From contig CM062820.1 in the NCBI GenBank assembly GCA_031772625.1, positions 1,073,595,369 to 1,073,659,368 of the forward strand: 64,000 nucleotides of DNA, written 5' to 3'. This stretch comes from Pinus tabuliformis. Its lineage: Eukaryota; Streptophyta; Pinopsida; Pinales; Pinaceae. The translations under genes and the position numbers were made by a program. Every line of letters starts with the position of its first letter. Position 1 is the stretch's first letter. Below, one piece after another: positions 8,982-18,455 of this stretch. The notes below the pieces were generated by a model that did not search any database, was not told the DNA's origin, and saw nothing but the letters and a program-made list of their open reading frames with translations.

Positions 8982-11779
8982 ATTTAGGGAATATTTCTCG
9001 TACTATTCCCATTGATATTTCAGTGAAGCCCGGAATCAAGGAGAACATTCATATAGGTGCCGCATGTACTGACGAAGAAATTGAAACTTACAAGGCCCTA
9101 TTCCAAGAATTCCGCGACGTGTTTGCCTGGTCCTACGAAGAAATGCCAGGAATCGATCCTGCCATTGTTGTTCATGAAATCAAAACCTACCCGGATGCTA
9201 AACCCATTCGGCAACGGTTGCGTCAGATTCACCCTCGAAAAGCAGCTGCAATCAAAGCCGAAGTCGAAAAGCTGTTGAAAGCAGGTTTCATTTATCCGAT
9301 CCCGTTAACGGATTGGGTATCGAATATTGTTCCCGTCAATAAAAAACAAGGAACAATAAGAATCTGTATCGATTATAGGGATATCAATCGAGCTTGTCCA
9401 AAAGACAACTATCCTACGCCTTATATCGATCAAATTATTGATGATTGTGCCGGAAGTGAGATGTTTTCCTTCATGGATGGTTTCTCAGGTTATAATCAAA
9501 TCAATATTCTACCTGCCGATCAACCAAAAACGGCATTCATTTGTCCATGGGGGACATTTGCTTATTGCAAATTACCTTTTGGCCTTAAGAATGCCGGTGC
9601 TACTTTTCAACGGGCCATGTCTTATGCATTTCATGACATCAAGCACATTGTGCAACCCTATCTCGATGATTTGCCTGCTCATTCTTTACACCGAGCTGAT
9701 CACCTTGTCCACCTACGAGCAATCTTTATGAGGTGTAGGCATTATCGAATTCGGTTGAATCCCCACAAGTGTGTTTTCTGTATAGAAACAGGTCGATTGC
9801 TGGGATTTGTTGTTTCCAAAACCGGCATTCGCGTCGATCCCTCGAAAGTCGAGGCTATCATCCAATTGCCTCCTCCTTCGAGTTTGCGCCAACTCCAAAG
9901 TTTGCAAGGGAAAGCAAACTTTTTACGCCGATTCATCCCTAACTACGCCGAGGTCACTAAAGGTTTTACACGGTTGTTGAAACAGAACGTACAATTCTTT
10001 TGGGACGAGATTGCTCAACAATCTTTTGATGCACTGAAACACGCGTTGACCCATGCACCGTTATTGCATCCTCCCAACTACAACCAGGACTACTTCTTAT
10101 ACCTCGCAGCTTCGCATTCCACCATTGGAATGGTGTTAGTTCAAGAAGATGAATTCAAGGCAGAGCATGTGATATATTACCTTAGCAGAACCTTAAATCC
10201 AACTGAGTTAAAATATTCGCATGTGGAGAAATTGGCCCTGGCAGCCGTTCAAGCTGTCCAGCGTTTTCGTCACTACATTCTTCTCCGCAAAACTACTGTT
10301 ATTTCGGATTGCAACCCTATGATTTATATCTTGACAAAACAACTGCTAGGGGGCAAGTACTCTAAATGGATCGTCATCCTGCAAGAGTTCGACTTGGAGT
10401 TTGAGAAGTCCAAGTCTAAGAAATCTTTAGTCTTCGCGGAATTGATGTGTGATTTCCCGAGTGCTGACACAGAGACTGTGGCAGAGGAGTCCATTGCGGA
10501 CGAATCTTTGTTTCTTATTAGCACTGTAGATCCGTGGTATGGGGATATAATCATCTATCTCCAAACCCAAACCTTTCGGCCTGAAGCTTCCAAGGAAAAC
10601 CGTCGAAAAATTCGGTTTCAATCCCAGCAATACAGAATTATTGGAGATACACTTTATCGCCTGGGGGCAGACTTAGTTTTTCGACGTTGTTTAACTCACG
10701 ATGAGGCTGAGAGAGTTTTGAATGATTGTCACTCTGGAGCATGTGGCGGTCATATGTCTGGGTATGCCACAGCTCAGAAGGTGTTGCGCGCTGGCTATTT
10801 CTGGCCGTCTATGTTTAAAGATTGTATCCTTGCCGTCAGAAAATGCCACAACTGTCAAGTGTTTGATCGCAAGATGCGCGCTCCACCTGCTCCTCTCCAC
10901 CCTATAATTGCCGCTGGTCCATTCGCCAAATGGGGCATTGACTTTATTACTTGTAACCCTCACTCGGCCGGGGGGCATGCGTATATCATCCTTGCGGTTG
11001 ATTATTTTACTAAGTGGGCCGAGGCGATGCCTACATTCGACGCAAGCGGCAAGACAGCTGCACTTTTCGTATTCAATCATATCATAACTAGGTTTGGTGT
11101 CCCACAAGCAATCATTACGGACCATGGAAGCCATTTTCGAAATGTCATGATGACTGAACTTACAAGCCAGCTTGGTTTGCGCCACGATAGCTCTACACCT
11201 TATTATCCGCAAGCCAACGGTTTGGTTGAGTCAATCAACAAAGTTCTAGTCGTCATGATTCGACGGATCATTGGTATCCATCGAACGAATTGGCATAACA
11301 TGTTATTTTCGGCGCTATGGGCATATCGAACTTCAGTGAAAAATTCAACAGGTTTCACCCCTTTTCAGCTAGTTTATGGCTTAGAAGCTGTGTTACCTAT
11401 TGAGTGCGAAATCCCATCACTTCAAATGGCTGTCGAATTACTTCCAGCTACTTCCGAAGAGGAGAAACGGTTGTTATACTTAGCTAAATTAGATGAGACT
11501 CGACGTGACGCTACTTTAGCTATCGAGACTCACGCGAAACGAATGAAAGCTCAGTACGATAAAAATGTAACCCCTCGAAGTTTTTCGGAAGGAGACCTAG
11601 TACTATTATATGATCAAGCTAACGATAAGCTAGGTGCTGGAAAATTCGTTCCCATGTGGCATGGGCCCTACATTGTAAAGCGAAAGCTAGCAAAAGGGGC
11701 TTATGAGTTAGTTGATTTTGATGGGGACTCTTTGGGCAAACCCAGAAATGGACTTTACCTAAAGAGGTATTATGCTTAA
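8894..11779 (+). CDS. Pol: reverse transcriptase, RNase H, integrase
   Basis: The frame is open from 8894 and there is no good ATG at its head (GTG at 9023), so it is probably reached from gag by a frame change between 8894 and 8981. RT shows RICIDYRDIN, LPFGLKNAGATFQ and the active site PYLDDLPAHS (Y-L-D-D). The first RNase H follows, but its first catalytic Asp is replaced (LYLAASHST), which suggests decay tolerated because a second RNase H is encoded downstream. Integrase has the HHCC zinc region (CHSGACGGHMSG, KCHNCQ) and the D-D-E core (WGIDFI, ITDHGSHF, GLVESIN). It ends with a GPY/F-like module (WHGPYIVKRK) and no chromodomain. The length is normal for the family and no internal stop is present. 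Confidence 0.93.
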   Translation, partial: CFENDFSSIFTAEYVKDAQDPTKHSDSELNLGNISRTIPIDISVKPGIKENIHIGAACTDEEIETYKALFQEFRDVFAWSYEEMPGIDPAIVVHEIKTYPDAKPIRQRLRQIHPRKAAAIKAEVEKLLKAGFIYPIPLTDWVSNIVPVNKKQGTIRICIDYRDINRACPKDNYPTPYIDQIIDDCAGSEMFSFMDGFSGYNQINILPADQPKTAFICPWGTFAYCKLPFGLKNAGATFQRAMSYAFHDIKHIVQPYLDDLPAHSLHRADHLVHLRAIFMRCRHYRIRLNPHKCVFCIETGRLLGFVVSKTGIRVDPSKVEAIIQLPPPSSLRQLQSLQGKANFLRRFIPNYAEVTKGFTRLLKQNVQFFWDEIAQQSFDALKHALTHAPLLHPPNYNQDYFLYLAASHSTIGMVLVQEDEFKAEHVIYYLSRTLNPTELKYSHVEKLALAAVQAVQRFRHYILLRKTTVISDCNPMIYILTKQLLGGKYSKWIVILQEFDLEFEKSKSKKSLVFAELMCDFPSADTETVAEESIADESLFLISTVDPWYGDIIIYLQTQTFRPEASKENRRKIRFQSQQYRIIGDTLYRLGADLVFRRCLTHDEAERVLNDCHSGACGGHMSGYATAQKVLRAGYFWPSMFKDCILAVRKCHNCQVFDRKMRAPPAPLHPIIAAGPFAKWGIDFITCNPHSAGGHAYIILAVDYFTKWAEAMPTFDASGKTAALFVFNHIITRFGVPQAIITDHGSHFRNVMMTELTSQLGLRHDSSTPYYPQANGLVESINKVLVVMIRRIIGIHRTNWHNMLFSALWAYRTSVKNSTGFTPFQLVYGLEAVLPIECEIPSLQMAVELLPATSEEEKRLLYLAKLDETRRDATLAIETHAKRMKAQYDKNVTPRSFSEGDLVLLYDQANDKLGAGKFVPMWHGPYIVKRKLAKGAYELVDFDGDSLGKPRNGLYLKRYYA

Positions 11780-11922
11780 AATGATGGATGGAGAAATTTT
11801 TAGATAGGTTAGATTTCCTTTCTAGCTAGCAAGTGTGTTAGTTTAGTCAGTGTGCTTAGCTTAGCAAGTGTGGTTTTTCGTCATTATTTTGGCTCATCTT
11901 GGTTTTACTCTTGATATTGTAG

Positions 11923-12339
11923 ATGTCGACGCCTCTCCAAACATACATTGGATTTGCTGATGGTGCTTGTCGTAGTACACGGAATATCTCTTCCGCAGCT
12001 TGGGTTATCTATTCGCCCTCTGACGAGTTAGTTTCTATGCATGGGGTAAGCCTCGGTCAAACAACGAATAACATTGCAGAATACAGTGCAGTGGTTGAAT
12101 TATTATCCGAATCTATTTCATTTGGAATTCGACGTTTGATAGTGAGGTTAGATTCTGAACTTGTTGTATTACAGCTTAATAGAGTTTATGCCATTAGAAA
12201 TCCTGTGTTATTAAGGTTGTTTTTGAGAGTGCGTCTCTTGGAACGTGAATTTGATTACATTGAATATCAACATATTCCAAGGTCTTTGAATACATTAGCA
12301 GATGCAATTGCTTCTCAAGTGTTGGACAGACATTTATAA
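11923..12339 (+). CDS. additional RNase H (aRNH) of the Tat element
   Basis: 138 codons with an ATG start. The four acidic positions of RNase H are all visible: FADGACRS (D), NNIAEYSAVVELL (E), VRLDSELVV (D) and NTLADAIA (D). It resembles the archaeal-type RNase H that Tat-group elements acquired in addition to the RT-linked one. It lies 143 bp after integrase as a separate frame, rather than between RT and integrase. An acceptor-like CTCTTGATATTGTAG directly precedes the ATG, so it may be expressed from a spliced transcript. It likely removes RNA from RNA:DNA hybrids during reverse transcription. Confidence 0.9.
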   Translation: MSTPLQTYIGFADGACRSTRNISSAAWVIYSPSDELVSMHGVSLGQTTNNIAEYSAVVELLSESISFGIRRLIVRLDSELVVLQLNRVYAIRNPVLLRLFLRVRLLEREFDYIEYQHIPRSLNTLADAIASQVLDRHL

Positions 12340-12543
12340 TAATCATGCAAGTAAATTTAAAGACATTTCATCATACATGTTAAACAAGATAAGCCGGTAA
12401 TAGTGATATATAGATATAGATAGAAGTGTGTCCAAAAATATATACATCGTCTTCGATCATAGGTTTAACACACCTTATGATCGGCAAAATGATAGTGCAA
12501 AAAGTCAAAAATGTCACATGTGACTACAAAAGTGACTAGTCAA

Positions 12544-13758
12544 TCACTGGTGGTGCTCTCTGTACGACACCACTGCGCGGGCTATCTTGCGCAGAAATCT
12601 CCTAAACGGTCCAGGGACCGCGACCACGAAGCGCTGAAGCCTCATTGGAATGTCATCCATAGTAGTCTCAGGTATATCTGCCGTGAGACGCTCTAGATCA
12701 TGCTCCAAATCGGCTAGTACTTCTGCTGTCGCATCCTGTAAGGCCGGTGCCGGTGCAGCTGGATGTCGTCTGTCGTAAGGCCGGAGATTGGCTGGACGCT
12801 GTGGTCCAACATCTGCATTTTTAAAATTTTACTGTTACTTTGAGACGATATATATGAAAAATAAAAAATACATAATTAGAAAACTTGTGAAAATGAAAGT
12901 ACCTCTGTCATCCCATTGTTCTCCCTGTGGAAGAACCATGTCCGGATCACCTCTGAAATCCATTCCGGCATATGGAAAGTCTTGTATCACAAAAAGCTGG
13001 CCCTCTAGCCAGTCGAAGTAACTGTCTGAGAATCGAACCACTGCAGCACCCTCGTCAGGATGCCGGGCCATCACCGCAACCCATCGAACAAGCTTTGGCT
13101 CCCGAGGACCCAAGTCATCAACAGTGAGTTGCTGAGGGATCAGCATAGGAACTCTCTCCAAGGCAAAGCTCACGACTAGAGGCCCATATCCAAAAGTCTT
13201 TAGTCGTCCGTTCTTTGCCTTGGTTAGTTGGCTCTTCATATGAGCCGACACAGCTTCGCACCAGTTGAAGATGGTGCCTTGGTAACAGTCAACTGCCATC
13301 CGCATTTGGGATCCGGAAGCAATGTGCAAGGCGGCCGCGCCACAAATCCTAGTGACCGTAAATGCAATAACTCTAAGTTCCGCCAGAGCGATGTGCTTTA
13401 TCTCCACGCCCTTTTTATGGCGAGTCCCTGGTCTGCACCACTCCTCGCGGAGATCATCAAGGGATTGGCCACCCGGCCTGGTCCCCGCAAGGTTGAGTTG
13501 CTCACCTCTGTTTGGCAAGCCAGTGAGAAAGTATACATCCGAGGGCTCTATCTCGAGCTGGTGCCCTCCAATGTAAAAGCATTGATCTTGAACGTTCCAT
13601 CGCTCAACTAGCCATTCCAAAAATCTTACCTGGCCCCTCATGCCCGGTATGGTCCAATATTTGTACAATCCACATGTTCTTAAGGCATCCAGAGAGGGTT
13701 GGTGGTTAATCGCAGCTTCATCGTCTTCTACGTGCTCTCTCTCTCTCCAGTCTAACAT
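12544..13758 (-). CDS. antisense plant mobile domain (PMD) protein, two exons
   Basis: Lies opposite to gag-pol between aRNH and the 3' LTR. Exon 1 (12903-13758) starts with ATG (MLDWREREH) and encodes the PMD/aminotransferase-like core: YKYWTIPGMRGQVRFLEWLV, then EIEPSDVYFLTGLPNRGEQ, then LREEWCRPGT. A 90-bp intron (12813-12902, AGAG|GTACTTTC ... AAATGCAG|ATG on the minus strand) has canonical ends. After splicing, the frame stays open through exon 2 (12544-12812) to a TGA. Reading on without splicing gives a hydrophobic tail typical of translated intron. PMD proteins are related to Arabidopsis MAIL1/MAIN and also occur in transposons. Extra antisense ORFs in this position are known for Tat-group elements. 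The function here is unknown. A GTG at 13773 is not a credible start. Confidence 0.8.
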
Positions 13759-13767
13759 GTTTTGGCC

Positions 13768-14090
13768 CTGCACATCAAAAGAGTCAATTAGAAATTAATT
13801 TGAGAAAATTTGGTGGTTTTTTGAGAGAGTTAGGGTTTTGAAATGCGCCCTTTGCGGAAGACGCACCCCGGCTTTTTAGCACAGGGCGTCCGGACGCAGC
13901 TCGCCTGAAGGCGGACTGCGTCCCCAGACCTTTTTCCCGTGTGAGAAAAAGTCGGGGGACGCGGTCACCCGAAGGGCACCTGCGTCCGCCGAGGGGCGCA
14001 TTTTGAACCCAAAACCCCCCAAAAAATGAAACAGAGACCAAAAACAAAAAACTAAACGGATAAAAATGAAGAGTGGGATGTGTAAAATAC
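13768..14090 (-). other. possible 5'UTR intron of the PMD gene, with GC-rich hairpins
   Basis: On the minus strand a donor-like CACCGAG|GTATTT (14091/14090) and an acceptor-like GATGTGCAG|GGCC (ends 13768) bracket this stretch, nine bases before the PMD ATG. Inside, plus-strand hairpins are closed by GGACGCAG/CTGCGTCC (13892-13923) and GGACGC/GCGTCC (13957-13987), and a perfect palindrome GCGTCCGGACGC lies at 13886-13897. The intron is inference from splice-site appearance only. Confidence 0.45.
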
Positions 14091-14212
14091 CTCGGTGAAG
14101 CGGCGTTCGATTCCGACGGTCAGATTTTCCGCAGCAACCACGGGAAGTTTCTTGTCAAAAGCTCCTTTTTCAACCTCAACAGTGAAACGGTAAAAATGAC
14201 ATGGTAAAAGGT

Positions 14213-14221
14213 CTTTTTATA
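14213..14221 (-). promoter_or_regulatory. TATA box for the antisense PMD gene
   Basis: TATAAAAAG on the minus strand, about 455 bp upstream of the PMD ATG. A start about 30 bp downstream would give a short 5'UTR exon ending at the donor-like site at 14091, so the spacing fits. This is inferred from sequence only. Confidence 0.45.
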
Positions 14222-15960
14222 GGTTTTTTGGATGAATTAGTTCATTTTTTACCATGAAAAGATGTTTTCAAATGTATTTTTGCCTATTTTAAACAGGTAT
14301 GAGTAATGTGTCGCTTTTGTGCAGGACGAAGGGATTTCAAGGGAAATTGTAATTTTTCACAAACAAAATTTCAGAGTCATCTTTTAAGCCCTTTTCTGAC
14401 TCCTAAAACATGAAAAGATCGCCGAGTGTTTCTTTTTCACTCGTTAAAACGGAATTAAAAGACGGTCCCCTTTTAGCTCTTTTCTGACCGTAAAATCAGG
14501 AAAAGATTGCCGGGTTTTTGTCGTTTCAAACTCGATAAGGAAATAAAACGACGTGTCCTTGATCGCTTTTTACTTTTCAGGTCAACGATACTATTATGAA
14601 AGTACTCCTTGGTCGCAAGATCAAGCGGTTCCCCCAGGTATTATTTTATACTTTTTCGGGCTTGAGGGACACAAATATACGAAAAAGTTCAACGTGGAGT
14701 TTCCTTAAGTTTTTCAGACTCTCTAAAAATGAAAAACGCCGAGTTTCTCCTATACTGGGCTCGTTAAACTTTTACAGTAAAGGACCTGTTCAATTACAAA
14801 CAGGAACGAACCACTCCTTCCTAGGGTTCGCATTTAAACTAGGTTGGACTCGTCCGAAGGATGAGCTTATAATCAAGCATATGTTATCCTCCTCAAGCTT
14901 GTTAAAAATAAAGAGGTACTTGCCAGAAATGGTGGGGGAAAAAGAGAAGAATGAACCTATTTGTCACCTTTTGCCTCAGAAGAAACTTTATTACCGCTCT
15001 TGAACACGACACTTTTCATTCACCTGGGTTGGGAAATCTTTTACCTCACAGTTGACTAAATCACTTTGAAAATCTTTAACCGGGTTCAGGGATCAACTTT
15101 GAGTTATTCGTCACCAAACCATCTGTTGTGTCGTTATGTGTTCAAGAGGTCTGCAAGCAAAACTTTCATCTGCAAAATACTTGTCATCCATTGACCATCC
15201 CTGAGTCAGTCCTTACAGCAACATTTCTTCAACTTGAACAATGATTTCGTGTTGCAGGCTTGCCTGCAACGGGTCGCTTTCTATCGACATCGACACATTA
15301 TCTAGAAAGATGACTTAGGAATCGACAGTACCTTGAAGTCTGCATGCATCAATGGCAGGTTTCTCGCCTTTGACGTCAGTTTACATCATTGACTTTCGAT
15401 CAAAGGATTCCGTGAAGTGTTCGACATCAAAACATCTATTCACATTTCACGGGTTGTGCTTGGTACTTTGAGGACCATTGACATTACTGGTGGTTTCTCT
15501 CACGCTTGTTAACAGTTTACATCATTGACTGGTAATCAAGTGGTTTCTACCATGTTCGACATCGAATCATTTAATCACATGGCTAGAATCGTACCAATTC
15601 GGGAAGTAGAAGTGAAGACCCTGGATCTAGTTTCTACCATCCAGGCTGCGAGGAGTTTTGTATTCATTATCTATGTAGACTAATCATAAACAGATGGCTG
15701 CGTCCATACTGTGTCTACAAAAGTCTATAAAAATGATGTACTGCAAGATCATTCCTGTATCAGAATAGTTAGTCCATTAGTTAAAGTTTTGAATCTGAGT
15801 ATGGGAATGCCTACCTCAGTGATGATATAATCTTATCCATGTATTTTGTGTTGAAAATTGCAGGTTCCAACCAGGCCATCCACAAGGCAATCCTTGAAAT
15901 GATAAAGCGCTTCACCCTTCCTAGAATTACAAAACCCTATTCTATTCCAGGCTTCGCACT
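14222..15960 (+). other. structured non-coding 3' region of the Tat element
   Basis: No convincing gene. A 135-codon frame at 14596-15003 runs through hairpins and has no recognisable domain. The region is dense in short inverted repeats: GAGTCA/TGACTC (14374-14402), CGAGTG/CACTCG (14423-14443), ACGGTC/GACCGT (14462-14491), CGGGTTT/AAACTCG (14511-14534), TTGATC/GGTCAA (14559-14585), CTTGGTC-GCAA-GATCAAG (14608-14625), CCTGTT/AACAGG (14785-14804), CGAACC/GGTTCG (14807-14830) and CTCGTCC/GGATGAG (14849-14865). About three diverged units of roughly 131 bp follow at 15238-15660. Long, variable 3' regions with tandem repeats are known in Tat-group elements. Confidence 0.7.
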
Positions 15961-15973
15961 TTAGGGGGCAATC
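15961..15973 (+). other. polypurine tract of the Tat element
   Basis: TTAGGGGGCAATC immediately precedes the 3' LTR, as expected for the plus-strand primer of reverse transcription. Confidence 0.85.
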
Positions 15974-17028
15974 TGTTACACTAAAAAATGTCACCTTGAC
16001 TACTTACAGTTAGTATGGCTCCAATCAACAAGTCATGCTACCCTCTTAGGCAAGTCTCATGCCTCTGTTATCCATCTCAAACTCAAAGAAGAGAGAAAGT
16101 CTTGTAAAAATCATGTTTATCTCTGGGGTCGCAGGTTCTCTCTAGCCTTACCTGCGGGGACGCTGACCATGTTCACAAAATATGCGTCCATGGACGCTCT
16201 GTATGTTAAGGGACAGGTGCGTCCCTCTGTAAAAGGCAAAATGCGCGAGTTTTATCTTGAAAAAGTTACTTGTGGTTACTTCTAGAACATTCTAGAGGTC
16301 GGTTTGATGAAATGGATGCGCCTCCAGTTGGTTCATGTATCTCTATTAAGGGGGAACTTATCCCATCAATAAGGGAGCTATCCCACCCATAGAGGGGGAT
16401 GATCCCATTGATAGTGGACCTGAATAACCTCTTTACAGCACTATAAATGAAGGCATTGAGCCAGAAGGAGAGGAGGTTGGAGCTATACATTTTCTTTGGG
16501 TAAATGCTGCAGGATTTAGGTCTTCCATTAGAGCCTTTGTGAGGAGAGATTGTCTTCACTTGATTCTACTTGGGAGAGGGTGAGCTTTGTCAAAGTAGAG
16601 GAAAACCCTTGATGGACCCTGGGAGGAACTTGCACAACACCAAGGCCAGGTTGTAAGAGTTTCTTTGTTTCGTTATTAATACAAACTGGTTTATTTTTCT
16701 CAATAGCTTGTGTTAATGAGTTATTTCATGTGTTCCTTGGTCTGCATGTTGAATATATGTTTTATTATATGAAATGCAAGTGCTTGGTAATTGTTTGATT
16801 GTTTGTGGTTGCAGGAATTGACTTGAAGGAGGAGCTCATCCGGATCGTCAAGAACGGACTTCAACAACAGCGTTTTGGAATAAGGTAAGCCTAAACACTT
16901 GTAGTTTTCATGTTGTAAAAGGTGTATTTAGAGAAAGATCATTCCATTTTGTCTTGTTTGTCATTAGAATGTCTTAGACTTCTAGGAAGGTCAGTCGTGT
17001 CCGCACCCTTGACAGATTCCGTGTGACA
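15974..17028 (+). repeat. 3' LTR of the Tat element
   Basis: 1055 bp, the same length as the 5' LTR with three differences seen by eye. Its TATA box reads TATAAATG (16442-16449) instead of TATAAATA. It ends GTGTGACA and is followed by the TGAAC target duplicate. Confidence 0.95.
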
Positions 17029-17033
17029 TGAAC
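17029..17033. repeat. 5-bp target site duplication, right copy
   Basis: TGAAC, identical to 1570-1574. It marks the right edge of the Tat insertion. Confidence 0.95.
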
Positions 17034-18404
17034 ATGCTTGTTGAATTGAGAATTTTTCAAAAGGTAAAGGTTGGTTTCCTTCTTGTTGGGCACACTCATG
17101 GCCATATTGATCAGATGTTCAGTCGTTTTTCAGTCACATTGAGGAGGAAGGAAGTTGGGAGCTTGCCATCACTAATTGAATGTATTAAGAAATCATACAT
17201 GCCAGAGCCTGCTTTTAAAGTGTTGGAAGAAACTGTTGACATGCGAAGGTTTATTCTGGGATCATATGGTGAGGGGAAATGCATTGAACAACTTAATGAC
17301 ATTAGCTTCCAACATCAATTTCGTATCAAAAAAATTGATGGGAAAACACTAATATGGGGCAAGAAGTATTCAACTACTACAGAGTGGGCACCGTCATCAG
17401 GATTGCAATTTTTGAAGTTCATTCCAGATCATCCAATATTTGCATCAAAAATATTGTCATTACAATCAGTTGGTGAAGTTCAGAATGCACGTAGACAGAA
17501 CAGGGCTATAAATTATTCTGATTGCCTGGAAGAAATAAAAAAATGTATTAGATATACATATGAGTACTTTGACATTGCTGATTCAGTTTGGTGGGAGTCG
17601 TTTTTCAATAATCAAAGTTATCTCATTTCGACAACAATAAATGAAGATATACCTTTGAAAAATCCATTTATTTGGCCACAAAATGTGTCGAATGAACATG
17701 AGGAAGTAAACATTGTTGAACAACAACAATCTCAGGGTATTATTAATTCTTCACAGGCAGAGGAAAGAGAGATGTATATAGGTTCCAGAAGATCTCGTGC
17801 ACAACGTGAAGCCATGGAAGACCTTTATAGGGGTTCAGTACAGGATATTAAGGAGGGTTGCATGATTGCAGTGCTAGCAGATGGAGATCCTAATGGCTAT
17901 CCATTTTGGGTTGCTAAAGTTTTAAAGGTCTTTACAGAAAATGACGATGTTACAGGTGTTGAAGTACATTGGTATGCCACAAATACACACCCATTCAATG
18001 GTGTGTATAAGCCAGAGATGGTAGTTGACAAAAAAAATGGTGGAAAAAGAAAAAGAAAGGGTACAAATATAAATCGCCGCCACACAGACATATTACAATT
18101 GAAGGATGTTGACATACTTGTTTATGACTTCAATTTAACAAAGAGAGGAACTCTTCGCTTCAAGACGACAGAGATTCTGAAAAGGTTGTTACCAGAAGGA
18201 ACAGTGTTGACATGGGACTCTGCTGAAACCAGTCGTAGATCTAGAAGACTTTTGAAACCTGGAATCTTGGGCATGCATGTGGACTCAGATGGGGCACTAG
18301 TTGATGACAGAGAAGAATATGGAACATCTTCGTCAGCATCCAGTCACTCATCTGAAGATGTGAATTCTGATGGTGTGCAAGAAAATATGAGTGATTTTGA
18401 ATAA
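17034..18404 (+). pseudogene. DUF7869-like protein gene, 3' part
   Basis: Continues the interrupted gene in frame (MLVELRIFQKVKVGF). The segment VGHTHGHIDQMFSRFS is the diagnostic C-terminal half of the DUF7869 core, and its His/Asp residues could be catalytic or metal-binding. After a linker, residues near 285-385 (GYPFWVAKVLKV ... VEVHWYATN ... VLVYDF-like) look like a small beta-barrel reader or BAH/Tudor-like module; this is inference. The tail is Ser/Asp/Glu-rich. The frame is uninterrupted for 457 codons to TAA at 18402-18404, so this half has not decayed. The apparent start at 17028 is only the junction with the LTR. Confidence 0.7.
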
Positions 18405-18449
18405 TTGTTTAAGACAGTTTATATAACTGATGTATGCATCGTATCTTCA

Positions 18450-18455
18450 AATAAA
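18450..18455 (+). terminator. polyadenylation signal of the DUF7869-like gene
   Basis: AATAAA 46 bp after the stop codon in AT-rich DNA, a normal plant 3' UTR distance. Confidence 0.5.

Larger units (their letters stand above)
1575..17028 (+). mobile_element. complete Tat-lineage Ty3/gypsy LTR retrotransposon
   Basis: A 15.45-kb element with two 1055-bp LTRs, a primer binding site, gag-protease, RT-RNase H-integrase, an additional RNase H gene, an antisense PMD gene, a long structured 3' region and a polypurine tract. The termini are TGTTACAC and GTGTGACA, and a 5-bp duplication of TGAAC flanks it. The two RNase H domains, the tRNA-Arg-like primer site and extra ORFs between pol and the 3' LTR fit the Tat group (Ogre/Retand relatives). 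It inserted into the DUF7869-like gene. By eye the LTRs differ at three positions, so the insertion is recent. The only clear lesion in its sense genes is the gag/pol frame change near 8900. Confidence 0.93.

Noticed and set aside
12835-12902. hydrophobic C-terminus of the unspliced PMD frame
   Set aside because: It is translation through a GT-AG intron. Splicing gives a longer, compositionally normal C-terminus.
13784-14047. 87-codon minus-strand frame upstream of the PMD ATG
   Set aside because: It covers the GC-rich hairpins and the proposed 5'UTR intron. No homology or credible start.
14596-15003. 135-codon plus-strand frame in the Tat 3' region
   Set aside because: It runs through several hairpins and tandem units, has no recognisable domain, and looks like a chance frame.
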